Below are positions 35,713 through 44,604 of a DNA stretch of 64,000 nucleotides, piece by piece. This DNA comes from Idiomarina aminovorans (GTDB lineage Bacteria; Pseudomonadota; Gammaproteobacteria; Enterobacterales; Alteromonadaceae). The position numbers and the translations under genes are program-made. A model generated the notes under the pieces. It ran no database searches and had not been told where the DNA came from. It worked only from the letters and a program-made list of their open reading frames with translations. Numbering within the stretch: the stretch's first letter is position 1; the number at the start of each line of letters is the position of its first letter. Location: the NCBI RefSeq assembly GCF_023155095.1, contig NZ_JAKNDA010000002.1:186001-250000 (forward strand), written 5' to 3'.

Positions 35713-37074
35713 TTAAGACAGTAATAAGGTTGCTGAGCCAAGGAAGGCGAAGATACCGACAACGTCCGTTATTGTGGTCAGGATAACCCCACCAGCCAGC
35801 GCCGGGTCAATTTTAAAGCGTTTCAGAATAAGCGGTATAGTGGCACCGGCGAGAGCCGCAGCTACCAGGTTCATCATCATTGCAAAGGCAATAATACCAC
35901 CGATTAATAAGTCTTGTTTCCACAGTGCAACAACAGCAGCAATGAGCACTGACCAGATAATACCGTTTAAGAAGCCAATGGCGAGTTCTTTACCGATTAA
36001 CCATCGCGAGTTACTGGTGCCTATGTGCCCCAGTGCCATCCCCCTTATTACCAGTGTCAGAGTCTGACTGCCCGCTATACCGCCCATGCTGGGCACGATG
36101 GTATTCAGAATAGCCAGCACGGCCATTTGTGCCAGAATGTCTTCGAACAGTGAACTGACCATAGCGGCCAGCAGGGCGGTCACTAAGTTAACTGCTAGCC
36201 ATATAGTACGGCGACGGGTACTTTTCAATACGGGGGCGAAAGTATCTTCGTCATCTTCCAGACCGGCCATGCTCAACATGGAGTGTTGCGCATCCTCGCG
36301 AATAATATCGACCACGTCATCGATGGTAATACGGCCGACGAGCTGTTGTTCGTTATCGACAACGGGTGCAGAAACCCAGTCGTGGCGCTCAAACAGCTTA
36401 GCCACTTCGGTTTCGTCCATGGTGACGGATATGGTCGTAATCTCCGTCGACATGATTTCATCAATGCGGCGAGCGGGGTCAATAGTTAAGAGCTGGGTTA
36501 GTGTTATCTCGCCAATCATTTTTTCGTGGCGGTCAACAACATAGAGCTTATCGGTGGCTTCTGGTAATTCACCTTTAAGGCGCAAATAACGCAGCACAAC
36601 ATCAATAGTAACGTCTGAGCGCACGGTAATAGTATCGGTGTTCATGATGCCGCCGGCGCTGTCTTCAGCGTATGAGAGCGCCGTTTCAGCACGCTCGCGG
36701 TCGCTTTCGTCCATTGATTTTAGAACTTCCTGATAAATGGGCTCAGGCAAACCGCGCAGAACGTAGGCAAGGTCATCGGTATCCATGCCTTCAGTAGCGG
36801 CGGCCAGGTTTTTCGGCGCCATTTGACGAATAATGTCTTTCTGAACCTCTTCGTTCAGTTCTTCCAGGATTTCGCCATGCTCTTCAATATCCACCAGTTT
36901 CCAGACAATAGAACGGCTTTTTGGCGGCGAAGACTCCAACAACAGTGCCACGTCGCATGCCGGCATATTATGCAGCATGCGTCGTGCAGCAACGAACATA
37001 CCATCGGACAGCGCGGAGTTAACCTGCTGAATGCGCTGCATGGCATATTCTTTGTCGGATAGTTCCGCGAACAT
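35713..37074 (-). CDS. mgtE: Magnesium transporter MgtE
   Basis: A 453-residue Mg2+ channel. It has an N-terminal helical superhelix domain (about 30-130), two CBS domains (about 135-255) that sense cytosolic Mg2+, and five membrane helices from about residue 285 to the end. The pore motif PSMGGIAGSQTLTLVIRG is conserved. It follows ptsO by only 2 bases and so is the last gene of the kdsD-to-mgtE minus-strand run. That places a magnesium channel under the control of the sigma-54/nitrogen-PTS gene cluster. Confidence 0.96.
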   Translation of the reverse strand: MFAELSDKEYAMQRIQQVNSALSDGMFVAARRMLHNMPACDVALLLESSPPKSRSIVWKLVDIEEHGEILEELNEEVQKDIIRQMAPKNLAAATEGMDTDDLAYVLRGLPEPIYQEVLKSMDESDRERAETALSYAEDSAGGIMNTDTITVRSDVTIDVVLRYLRLKGELPEATDKLYVVDRHEKMIGEITLTQLLTIDPARRIDEIMSTEITTISVTMDETEVAKLFERHDWVSAPVVDNEQQLVGRITIDDVVDIIREDAQHSMLSMAGLEDDEDTFAPVLKSTRRRTIWLAVNLVTALLAAMVSSLFEDILAQMAVLAILNTIVPSMGGIAGSQTLTLVIRGMALGHIGTSNSRWLIGKELAIGFLNGIIWSVLIAAVVALWKQDLLIGGIIAFAMMMNLVAAALAGATIPLILKRFKIDPALAGGVILTTITDVVGIFAFLGSATLLLS

Positions 37075-37076
37075 GA

Positions 37077-37352
37077 TTATTCGTCTTCCTCGAAGCGATC
37101 TTCAAATAAAATGCTTACGGCATTCAACGCCGCTTGTGCGTCTTTGCCCTCGGCACAAACCTCAACAGATTTGCCCTGCTGGCTTGCCAGTAGCATCAGA
37201 CACATAACGCTGGCGGCATTAACGCACTGTTCACCTTGCTGTACGGTTATCTCAGAATCAAACTCTTGTGTCAGCTGCGCAAGCTTGGTGGCCGCACGTG
37301 CGTGCAAGCCTAGTTTATTGCGAATAATTAAATGTCTGCAAACTTTATTCAT
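37077..37352 (-). CDS. ptsO: Phosphocarrier NPr of the nitrogen PTS
   Basis: A 91-residue HPr-like protein. The phosphorylation site is the His in KLGLHARAATKLA (residue 17), and the SVMCLMLLAS segment matches the HPr regulatory region. It passes phosphate from EI-Ntr to PtsN (EIIA-Ntr). It overlaps rapZ by 8 bases and lies 2 bases before mgtE. Confidence 0.95.
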   Translation of the reverse strand: MNKVCRHLIIRNKLGLHARAATKLAQLTQEFDSEITVQQGEQCVNAASVMCLMLLASQQGKSVEVCAEGKDAQAALNAVSILFEDRFEEDE

Positions 37353-38196
37353 GCGACTTTAATTCCCGATGTCTGACCTGAACTTTTACTGTTTTTTGTT
37401 CAAAACGTTCCGCTAACTGCTGAGAGATGTAAACCGAACGGTGCTGACCGCCGGTACAACCTGTCGCTATGGTCAGGTAACTACGGTTGCTGCGCTGAAA
37501 CTGCGGTAACCAGGTATCAAGAAAATTTTCCAGTTGATGAATAAACTTAGTGACTAAAGGTTGCTGGCGAAAGAAAATTTGAACGTCTGTATCCAGGCCG
37601 GTGAGCAACTTAAGCTCAGGTTGCCAGTGTGGGTTTGGCAAAATTCGAGCGTCAAAGACAAAATCAGCGTCTTTGGGCAAGCCATATTTGAAACCAAACG
37701 ACTGAAATACAATAATCAGTTTCTTATCAGCTCGTCCAAGTACTCTTTCAGTCACTTGCTCACTTAATTGATGCAGAGATAAGTCGCTGCTGTCCAGGCG
37801 CCAGGTTGCCCGTTCCATAATCGGCTCAAGCATTTTATGCTCGGTTTGAAGCGCTTCTAACAAGGGCAATTCTTTTTGCGACAGGGGATGCAGTCGACGG
37901 GTTTCCCCAAAGCGTTTTAATAACGTGTTGTCATCGGCATCAATAAACAGAATTTCGGGCTCAACTCCCTTGAGCAAAAATTTCAGTGAGTCGAGTAATT
38001 CTTCTGAGTGTTCCGGTAAGTTACGAACATCAATGCTAATGGCAATTTTTTGATATTGCTCGATAACCGCATGAACCAGAGTTGGTAATAAGCTTATCGG
38101 TAAATTATCGACGCAATAAAAACCTAAATCCTCAAGCACTCGCAAAGCGATGGTTTTACCGGAACCAGAACGACCGCTAACAATGATCAGTTGCAT
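37345..38196 (-). CDS. rapZ: RNase adapter protein RapZ
   Basis: A 283-residue P-loop protein. Walker A GRSGSGKT is at residues 8-15 and Walker B-like EILFIDADD near 83. The C-terminal RNA-binding domain has TGCTGGQHRSVY. In E. coli it binds the GlmZ/GlmY small RNAs and steers RNase E, tuning GlmS and envelope precursor supply. It overlaps ptsN by 10 bases and ptsO by 8. Confidence 0.96.
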   Translation of the reverse strand: MQLIIVSGRSGSGKTIALRVLEDLGFYCVDNLPISLLPTLVHAVIEQYQKIAISIDVRNLPEHSEELLDSLKFLLKGVEPEILFIDADDNTLLKRFGETRRLHPLSQKELPLLEALQTEHKMLEPIMERATWRLDSSDLSLHQLSEQVTERVLGRADKKLIIVFQSFGFKYGLPKDADFVFDARILPNPHWQPELKLLTGLDTDVQIFFRQQPLVTKFIHQLENFLDTWLPQFQRSNRSYLTIATGCTGGQHRSVYISQQLAERFEQKTVKVQVRHRELKSHE

Positions 38197-38657
38197 GGCG
38201 ACTGTTTACCTTCGCCAACAAATAAGTGATACAAAGCTTTGTCAGAGCCAGCCTGACGCAGGGCGCGAGTACAGTCTTTGTCATTCATTCGCCGGGCTAC
38301 TGAGGCCAATGTTTGCAGATGATTCTCGTGTTCGGACTCCGGCACCAGCAGGGCGAAAATAATATCGACCGGTTGGTTGTCAATAGAATCAAACTCTATG
38401 GGTTCATCCAGCGTCAGTAAAACCGCGACCGGATGTTGTGCATTGGGTAACCGGCCATGAGGAATTGCGATACCTAAGCCAATTCCCGTGCTGCCCAGAC
38501 GCTCACGGTTTAATAAGCTCTCAAAAATGTCATGGCGGGTAATACCTGACAGTTTCGGAGCTACGATTTGACTAATGGTTTCAAGCAGTCGTTTTTTACT
38601 TGCGCCCTCGACCGCACGCTTGGTGCAGTCGGGGCTTAACAATTCACTCAGTTGCAT
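38187..38657 (-). CDS. ptsN: Nitrogen PTS enzyme IIA (PtsN)
   Basis: A 156-residue EIIA of the mannitol/fructose class. The phospho-accepting His lies in GLGIAIPHGRL (about residue 66), and RERLGSTGIG precedes it. It regulates potassium transport and other processes by phosphorylation state rather than carrying sugar. It lies 3 bases after hpf and overlaps rapZ by 10 bases. Confidence 0.96.
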   Translation of the reverse strand: MQLSELLSPDCTKRAVEGASKKRLLETISQIVAPKLSGITRHDIFESLLNRERLGSTGIGLGIAIPHGRLPNAQHPVAVLLTLDEPIEFDSIDNQPVDIIFALLVPESEHENHLQTLASVARRMNDKDCTRALRQAGSDKALYHLFVGEGKQSPCN

Positions 38658-38660
38658 GGA

Positions 38661-38948
38661 TTAATGTTGTTTCAGTTTCTCTTTGTGTTTAATCACCTGA
38701 CGGTCCAGTTTATTAATTAAACCGTCGATGGCCGCGTACATATCTTCGTGTTTTGCGTCGGCAAAAATTTCACCGCCATTCACGTGCAGCGTAGCTTCCG
38801 CTTTTTGAATCGTTTTTTCAATATTCAGGATGACGTGAACATTAGTAATGTGATAAAAGTGTCGTTCTAACTTGGCAAATTTTGTGTCTACGTAGTCACG
38901 TAAAGCTTCGGTAATATCGATGTGGTGACCGGTCAAATTAATTTGCAT
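38661..38948 (-). CDS. hpf: Short ribosome hibernation promoting factor
   Basis: A 95-residue beta-alpha-beta protein (MQINLTGHHIDITEALRDYV, then EDMYAAIDGLINKLDRQ) that binds the 30S decoding site and promotes 100S dimers in stationary phase. The length is that of short HPF, without the dimerisation tail of long HPF. It lies directly downstream of rpoN, the conserved position. Confidence 0.95.
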   Translation of the reverse strand: MQINLTGHHIDITEALRDYVDTKFAKLERHFYHITNVHVILNIEKTIQKAEATLHVNGGEIFADAKHEDMYAAIDGLINKLDRQVIKHKEKLKQH

Positions 38949-38976
38949 AACGTCTTCCTTCTTGCAGTTAACAAAG

Positions 38977-40437
38977 TTATAACAGACTTTTGCGTTGGCT
39001 CGATGATGGAATGTTTAACGATTCCCGATACTTCGCAATTGTCCTTCTTGCTACTTGGATACCTTGTTCAGCTATCAGTTCAGCAATTTTGCTGTCACTT
39101 AACGGTTTATTGCGTTTTTCCGCTGCGACCATCTTCTTAATTAAAGCACGTATTGCTGTGCTTGAACACTCACCACCGCCTTCCGTACTGACATGACTTG
39201 AAAAAAAGTATTTCAACTCAAATACGCCACTGGGACAGTGTAAGTATTTTTGTGTAGTTACACGGGAAATCGTGCTTTCATGCATATCTACCGCTTCGGC
39301 AACATCATTAAGAACCATAGGTTTCATGGCCTCTTCGCCATGTTCAAAAAAGCCTTGTTGCCGCTGTACGATACAATTTGCGACTTTCAACAGGGTCTCG
39401 TTACGGCTTTCCAGGCTTTTAATAAACCAGCGAGCTTCCTGAGTATTGTTTTTTATGTACTGACTGTCAGCTGCTGTTTTTGCCGATTTACTCAGTGCCG
39501 CGTATTCTTCGTTGACTTTTAATTTAGGCACGCTGTCGGGGTTGAGTTCGACCATCCAACGGCCATTTTTTTGGGTGACAGCAACATCCGGGATGACATA
39601 TTCAACGGGTTGTTGCGCAATTTGCTCGCCCGGATGAGGATGAAGTTGCTGAATTAACCGCATGATCTGGCGTAATTCGTCTTCCGATAATTTTAACTTG
39701 CGCTGAATAGTACGGAAATCGCGGTTGCCGAGTAAGTCCATGTACTCAGTCACCAGACACAGAGCGGTTTCCTTGTAAGTTGTGTCTTCGCTGAGCTGTT
39801 GTAACTGAATAGACAGACATTCACTAACACTGCGGGCACCTACGCCAATAGGGTCGAAATGCTGAATGCGTTTAAGCACCATGCAGACTTCTTCTTTTCC
39901 AACGTCGGGCAAACGTACCGCTTCTATGACTTCATTAATGTTGGCGGTTAAATAACCGCTATCGTCAATAGCTTCGATAATGGCTTCGCCAATGGCGGTG
40001 TCTTCGTCGGAAAAGTGGGACAGCTGCATTTGCCAAATCAGATGGTCCTGCAAAGACTCACTGGTAGACCCCTGGTACATTTCAAAGTCACCGTCAAAAG
40101 ACTTACCGGAAGCAGCGGTACCATTGAGCGGCGTATGGCTGGAGTAGGTATCATCCCAACTGCTGTCTACCGGCAGCTCGTCCGGCATTTCCTGAGTTTT
40201 TAGCACATCCGAGGTTTCTCGCTGGCTGTCGTCTCGTTGTTCTGTATGACGATTGTCTGAACCATCAGACTCGTTATTGCTGTCACCTTCAACTTCCAGT
40301 AACGGGTTACTGTCCAACGCGTCCTGAATTTCAGCCTGAAGATCAAGCGAAGAGAGCTGCAGCAGACGAATGGCCTGTTGAAGTTGTGGCGTCATGGTCA
40401 GATGCTGACCAATTTTTAGCTGCAGACTCTGCTTCAT
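38977..40437 (-). CDS. rpoN: RNA polymerase sigma-54 factor RpoN
   Basis: A 486-residue alternative sigma factor. The activator-interacting Gln-rich region I is at residues 1-50 (LQLKIGQHLTMTPQLQQAIRL), an acidic linker spans about 50-110, and the core-binding and HTH domains follow. The RpoN box ARRTIAKYRE is near residue 468. It follows lptB by 21 bases and precedes hpf. It directs transcription of nitrogen, motility and pilus genes with enhancer-binding proteins. Confidence 0.97.
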   Translation of the reverse strand: MKQSLQLKIGQHLTMTPQLQQAIRLLQLSSLDLQAEIQDALDSNPLLEVEGDSNNESDGSDNRHTEQRDDSQRETSDVLKTQEMPDELPVDSSWDDTYSSHTPLNGTAASGKSFDGDFEMYQGSTSESLQDHLIWQMQLSHFSDEDTAIGEAIIEAIDDSGYLTANINEVIEAVRLPDVGKEEVCMVLKRIQHFDPIGVGARSVSECLSIQLQQLSEDTTYKETALCLVTEYMDLLGNRDFRTIQRKLKLSEDELRQIMRLIQQLHPHPGEQIAQQPVEYVIPDVAVTQKNGRWMVELNPDSVPKLKVNEEYAALSKSAKTAADSQYIKNNTQEARWFIKSLESRNETLLKVANCIVQRQQGFFEHGEEAMKPMVLNDVAEAVDMHESTISRVTTQKYLHCPSGVFELKYFFSSHVSTEGGGECSSTAIRALIKKMVAAEKRNKPLSDSKIAELIAEQGIQVARRTIAKYRESLNIPSSSQRKSLL

Positions 40438-40458
40438 AATGACTGTCCCGGCATCACG

Positions 40459-41184
40459 TTATAAGGTGAACTGCTCACCGAGGTAAACATCTTTGACTTG
40501 TTGGTTCGATAATATACTTTCTGCATTCCCGCTGGCAATAAGTTCACCATGACTGACAATATAAGCGTGCTCACAGACCGACAGGGTTTCACGTACATTA
40601 TGATCCGTAATCAACACGCCAATACCACGTTGCTTCAGATGCTCAATAATCTTTTTAATATCAATCACTGAAATGGGGTCAACACCGGCAAAAGGCTCAT
40701 CCAGCAGAATAAAGGTGGGTTCTGCCGCCAGTGCCCGGGCAATTTCGACCCGCCGGCGCTCCCCGCCTGACAGGCTCATGCCCTGGCTGTTGGCTATGTG
40801 GCCAATACTAAATTCTTCCAATAAAGCATCAACTTGCTCTTCACGTTCATTGGTGGATAGTGCTTTTCGGGTTTCTAAAATTGCCATCAGATTATCGCGA
40901 ACTGTTAGTTTACGAAAAATAGAGGCTTCCTGAGGCAGATAACCAATACCTCTGCGCGCTCTTTCGTGCATTGGCAGCAATGTTAAGTCATTATCATCCA
41001 GTAATATCTGGCCTTTATCACTGTTGGCTAAGCCAACAATCATATAAAAGGTAGTGGTTTTACCGGCGCCATTAGGCCCTAATAAGCCAATAACTTGTCC
41101 CTGGCTGACTTCCAGGCTGACATCTTTAACCACCTGGCGGTTTTTATAACTTTTGGCTAAATGCTTAACTCGTAGGGTGGCCAT
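40459..41184 (-). CDS. lptB: LPS export ATPase LptB
   Basis: A 241-residue ABC ATPase that powers LptB2FG extraction of lipopolysaccharide. Walker [10 protein letters not shown], signature LSGGERRR and Walker [14 protein letters not shown] are intact, and the switch H is in TDHNVRE. I chose the ATG at 41184 ([13 protein letters not shown]); the longer in-frame start at 41268 would add 28 residues lying inside lptA and unlike the family. It begins 1 base after the lptA stop. Confidence 0.97.
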   Translation of the reverse strand: MATLRVKHLAKSYKNRQVVKDVSLEVSQGQVIGLLGPNGAGKTTTFYMIVGLANSDKGQILLDDNDLTLLPMHERARRGIGYLPQEASIFRKLTVRDNLMAILETRKALSTNEREEQVDALLEEFSIGHIANSQGMSLSGGERRRVEIARALAAEPTFILLDEPFAGVDPISVIDIKKIIEHLKQRGIGVLITDHNVRETLSVCEHAYIVSHGELIASGNAESILSNQQVKDVYLGEQFTL

Positions 41185-41185
41185 A

Positions 41186-41728
41186 TTAAGGGTTCTCGTT
41201 ATTATTTTTGTCGGAATCAGTGTTAGCGTTTGGGGTGAAGATAGTAATAACGCGACTGTTTTCTTCACCGGAACTGGTTGCGGTTACTGTCTGTTTATCC
41301 AGGTCATAGGTAATTAAATCACCACTTGATCTACTGCTACCCTGAGATATCCGTGCGTTGCCGCTTAATTCGAGCCGCTGCTCACCCTGAAAGTAAGTAA
41401 TTTTATTCGCTTCTGCATTAATTTGGTTACCGGCATCCAGTGTTTGGCTATAGGTGGCGGGGCTGCCCTCTGCAACAAAGGTATCGGCTTGTTCCGCATT
41501 TTCGCTGGCAGAGGCTTCTAGGCGATCCGCCCGGATTAATAGTGTACCTTGGCGGATGATAACATTGTCGGTTAAAACTAAGCGGTTATTTTTGATATCA
41601 AGCTGTTCCTGGCTTGATTCCACTTCCATGGGCTGATTAAAGTCAGACTTACCCTGAGCCAAAACCGCCGTTGGTATTAAGGTGACCAGAATTGCTTTAC
41701 TCAGCAGGCTGGAAAATCGTTTTAACAT
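41186..41728 (-). CDS. lptA: LPS transport periplasmic protein LptA
   Basis: A 180-residue periplasmic protein with an N-terminal signal peptide ending near VLAQG and the OstA/LptA beta-jellyroll ([20 protein letters not shown] to [18 protein letters not shown]). It polymerises into the bridge that carries LPS from LptC to LptD. It overlaps lptC by 32 bases, indicating tight coupling. Confidence 0.95.
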   Translation of the reverse strand: MLKRFSSLLSKAILVTLIPTAVLAQGKSDFNQPMEVESSQEQLDIKNNRLVLTDNVIIRQGTLLIRADRLEASASENAEQADTFVAEGSPATYSQTLDAGNQINAEANKITYFQGEQRLELSGNARISQGSSRSSGDLITYDLDKQTVTATSSGEENSRVITIFTPNANTDSDKNNNENP

Positions 41729-42260
41729 GTCTTTTTAGCTCCATTCGTTCAGCTTTCAGGTCAGCACTCATACCATTGCCGCGTATTAATAACCGAGGCC
41801 CGTGAATGCTCACAGGATGCTCGGTGCTCATGGATTGATTGTTTAAATCAATAATCAGGTACTCGGTTAACACCTGTTTGATTCGAGTATCAGGCTCTAA
41901 AGCAAGGATTTCAACATCACCCTCTAAAATCAGGGTTTGATCATCATAGAATGTGCCCTGCGCGGAATTGACTCGCCAAATTTCTTTGCCTTGTTCCGAA
42001 AATACGGTGTAAACCGGTTGTTCAAGTTCGGTCAAACCAATTTGGTCATAATGAGCCATCTTTTCCGATTTAATCTTATGAGCCAGTAAACCATTGTTCT
42101 CAAAAATTCGGGTTTCCAGACCAAAAGCGGTAAAATCAGGCTGCATGGTTCGTGTTGCAGTGACATTACTGCCATCAGCATCATCGCCAAAAGGACGCCA
42201 GACGAGTAATAGCCCGGCGCCGAATAGCAGAATTAGAATGACAGTAACACGGCGACTCAC
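41697..42260 (-). CDS. lptC: LPS export membrane protein LptC
   Basis: A 187-residue bitopic protein with an N-terminal membrane helix (residues 5-22, VTVILILLFGAGLLLVWRP) and a jellyroll domain that receives LPS from LptB2FG and hands it to LptA. It overlaps kdsC by 4 bases and lptA by 32. Confidence 0.93.
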   Translation of the reverse strand: MSRRVTVILILLFGAGLLLVWRPFGDDADGSNVTATRTMQPDFTAFGLETRIFENNGLLAHKIKSEKMAHYDQIGLTELEQPVYTVFSEQGKEIWRVNSAQGTFYDDQTLILEGDVEILALEPDTRIKQVLTEYLIIDLNNQSMSTEHPVSIHGPRLLIRGNGMSADLKAERMELKRHVKTIFQPAE

Positions 42261-42811
42261 ACACTGGCTCCTGTTGCCAGATGCAATTGCCCCTGGCTGA
42301 GCATAATCAAGTCACAGATTTCACGTACTGCCCCGTACCCCCCGTGGCAACGGCAGATATAGTCTGCTTGTTGCTGTACCGACGGATGGGCATCCTGCAC
42401 TGCAATTCCCATTCCGGCGGTCTTTATTAAGGCTAAATCGGGGGTGTCATCACCTACATAAGCGACTTGTTCAGTCGTTAGTTTGAGTTTCTCCAACAGC
42501 TCGTTAAAGGCGGCGGTTTTATCATTTTGTCCCTGATAAATGAAACCGACGTTCAAATGTTCCATGCGGTGTTCAACAATACCTGAGGTTCTGCCGGTGA
42601 TAACAGCGGTTTCAACTCCGGACTTCTTTAAGGCTTTCATGCCAAATCCATCGCGGGTGTGAAAAGCTTTTAATTCTTCCCCGTTGTTGCCTAAATAAAT
42701 GCGGCCATCAGAGAATACGCCGTCCACATCCAGCACCAGAAGTTTGATTCCGGAGAAACGCTGAAGCAGCGTTCTTTCAATATTGCCGTACCAGGTGTTA
42801 ATACATTCCAT
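42257..42811 (-). CDS. kdsC: 3-deoxy-D-manno-octulosonate 8-phosphate phosphatase
   Basis: A 184-residue HAD-family phosphatase that dephosphorylates Kdo-8-P in the Kdo pathway for LPS inner core. HAD motif I is LDVDGVFSDGR, motif II is TGRTS, and motif IV is VGDDTPD. I chose the ATG at 42811 (MECINTWYG), preceded by GGGAG on the minus strand; the longer frame to 42859 lies inside kdsD. It shares one base with the kdsD stop. Confidence 0.95.
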   Translation of the reverse strand: MECINTWYGNIERTLLQRFSGIKLLVLDVDGVFSDGRIYLGNNGEELKAFHTRDGFGMKALKKSGVETAVITGRTSGIVEHRMEHLNVGFIYQGQNDKTAAFNELLEKLKLTTEQVAYVGDDTPDLALIKTAGMGIAVQDAHPSVQQQADYICRCHGGYGAVREICDLIMLSQGQLHLATGASV

Positions 42812-43788
42812 TAAAGAACTCCCGCCTGCAGCAAATCGTGCATATTCATTGCACCGCATGGCTGCCCGTCTTTATTAGTGATGATAAGCCCGTTAATTTT
42901 ACGATCCTGCATCAGCTTTAACGCTTCTGCTGCCAGCATATCTTCATTAGCAGTAATACAGGAGCGGTTCATCACTTCAGCTATTGGCGTCTTATGGACA
43001 TCAACCCGGTTATCCAGAATTCGGCGTAGGTCACCATCGGTAAAGATACCGGCTAAACGTTGGTTGGTATCTACTACGGCGGTCATTCCCAGGCCTTTAC
43101 GCGACATTTCTAATAAGGCATCGCTGATAATAGCGTCAGCCGGAATAACCGGGACTCTGTCGCCTGTATGCATGACATCGTTCAAACGCAGTAATAAACG
43201 TTTGCCCAGAGAGCCTCCCGGGTGTGACAGAGCAAAATCATCGGCAGTAAAGCCGCGGGCGTTGAGTAAGGCAACCGCGAAGGCATCACCCATTACCAAG
43301 GTTGCGGTGGTAGAAGCGGTTGGCGCTAACCCTAGCGGGCAGGCCTCTTGTTCCACGGCAATGCAAACATGGGTATCGGCAAGCCGTGCCAGAGTGGAGT
43401 CAGCTTTACCGGTCATTGAGATTAACGGAACGCCAAGGCGTTTTATGACGGGAATAATATTGAGTACTTCAGTGGTTTCACCGCTGTTAGAAATCGCAAT
43501 CACAACGTCCTGGGCGGCAACCATGCCTAAATCTCCGTGACTGGCTTCACCCGGATGAACGAAAAAAGCCGGAGTGCCGGTAGAGGCTAATGTTGCTGCA
43601 ATTTTTCCGCCAATGTGTCCGGATTTACCCATACCGGTGACTATGACTCGTCCTTTGCAGTTAAACAAGGTCTGGCAGGCGGCATCGAAGTTGTCATCTA
43701 AATATTGGTACAACCCGTCAATCGCCTTTTTCTCAATATCCAGTACGTGTTCGCCCAGTAGTCGAAAGTTCTGGGTGACTTGCTTCAT
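42811..43788 (-). CDS. kdsD: D-arabinose 5-phosphate isomerase
   Basis: A 325-residue enzyme converting ribulose 5-phosphate to arabinose 5-phosphate, the first Kdo-specific step. The SIS domain (about 35-180, VTGMGKSGHIGGKIAATLAS, HPGEASHGDLG) is followed by two CBS domains to the C-terminus. I prefer the ATG at 43788 (MKQVTQNF), with AGAGG 7 bases upstream. The ATG at 43794 or the start at 43833 are less well placed. It heads the minus-strand envelope/sigma-54 run and is divergent from the TetR gene. Confidence 0.95.
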   Translation of the reverse strand: MKQVTQNFRLLGEHVLDIEKKAIDGLYQYLDDNFDAACQTLFNCKGRVIVTGMGKSGHIGGKIAATLASTGTPAFFVHPGEASHGDLGMVAAQDVVIAISNSGETTEVLNIIPVIKRLGVPLISMTGKADSTLARLADTHVCIAVEQEACPLGLAPTASTTATLVMGDAFAVALLNARGFTADDFALSHPGGSLGKRLLLRLNDVMHTGDRVPVIPADAIISDALLEMSRKGLGMTAVVDTNQRLAGIFTDGDLRRILDNRVDVHKTPIAEVMNRSCITANEDMLAAEALKLMQDRKINGLIITNKDGQPCGAMNMHDLLQAGVL

Positions 43789-43867
43789 TGTCATGCCTCT
43801 GGCGTTGTGCTTTTGCTCTGTATAATACGTCATTCAATGCGACTCTGCCTACCATACGCGGTAAATC

Positions 43868-43896
43868 TTGTATTTTATTGCAAAAATAATTAATAT
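43868..43896 (+). promoter_or_regulatory. Sigma-70 promoter for the TetR gene
   Basis: TTGTAT (43868-43873), exactly 17 bases, then TAATAT (43891-43896), lie 47 bases before the TetR start in the kdsD/TetR divergent region. It is one of the better promoter matches in the window. Confidence 0.55.
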
Positions 43897-43943
43897 ACCA
43901 ACCAGACGGTTAATAAAGTCAGCTCAGGTAAAGTGAATACGCT

Positions 43944-44519
43944 ATGGTAGAGAAAAAAGCAGCAGGCCGACCCAGTAACAGAGACGTCATTCTGGATGCG
44001 GCAGATCGGTTAGTCGCTGCAGAGGGGGCTGCTCACCTGACCTTTGATGCCTTAAGCCATACCACAGGTATCAGTAAAGGTGGTCTGCTCTACCATTTTA
44101 ACAGCAAAGACTGCTTGCTTCAGGCGATGTTAAAACGCCGGGTTGAACGGTATGAAAATTTACGCGAGCAATATCACCGAAAATTCAGTGATGACCCAAA
44201 AGGAGAATTAAAAAGTATCTTGTTAGCAGCCCTTGATACTGACGCCGAGTGCTCGCGTCTGGGAAGCGGTATGCTGGCCGCTGCCGCCACCAATCCCGAG
44301 TTGTTGGGGCCGCTAAAAGAACACGTGGCCGGAACTTTACAGCGGCTGGAAAGGATTGCCGGTAGTAAAGTGGGCAAAACCTTATTTTATGCGGTGCACG
44401 GTGCGCGGTTGTTTGAGCAACTGAATTTGTGTGATGCCTGTGTGCATGAGCGTGAAGACTTTGCGCAATATTTACTGAAGCTTGCCGATGAATTGACAGA
44501 AATAGAGTCAATCCGCTGA
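43944..44519 (+). CDS. TetR-family transcriptional regulator
   Basis: A 191-residue regulator. The N-terminal HTH is clear (VILDAADRLVAAEGAAHLTF, then GISKGGLLYHFNSKDCLLQAML, residues about 12-60). The C-terminal ligand domain carries a CDAC pair near residue 161. The target is unknown. It sits between kdsD (divergent) and mlaF (same strand, 85 bases on), so it could control itself, kdsD or the mla operon; TetR proteins often regulate neighbours. It has a convincing promoter of its own. It is not part of the E. coli version of this locus. Confidence 0.88.
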   Translation: MVEKKAAGRPSNRDVILDAADRLVAAEGAAHLTFDALSHTTGISKGGLLYHFNSKDCLLQAMLKRRVERYENLREQYHRKFSDDPKGELKSILLAALDTDAECSRLGSGMLAAAATNPELLGPLKEHVAGTLQRLERIAGSKVGKTLFYAVHGARLFEQLNLCDACVHEREDFAQYLLKLADELTEIESIR

Positions 44520-44604
44520 TAGGATTTGTGACATTTTTTCGGTATCAAATTTTTACCGACAGGCGCTAACATAGTGACTGATAAACTTGTAACAGGAAAC
44601 TGCC

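Noticed and set aside
36086-36544. Open frame of 152 codons antisense to mgtE
   Set aside because: Low-complexity Ser/Thr-rich translation typical of a shadow frame, and the mgtE product on the other strand is intact.
42878-43540. Open frame of 220 codons on the plus strand across kdsD
   Set aside because: Complete antisense shadow of kdsD; Ser/Ala/Ile-rich translation without domain features.
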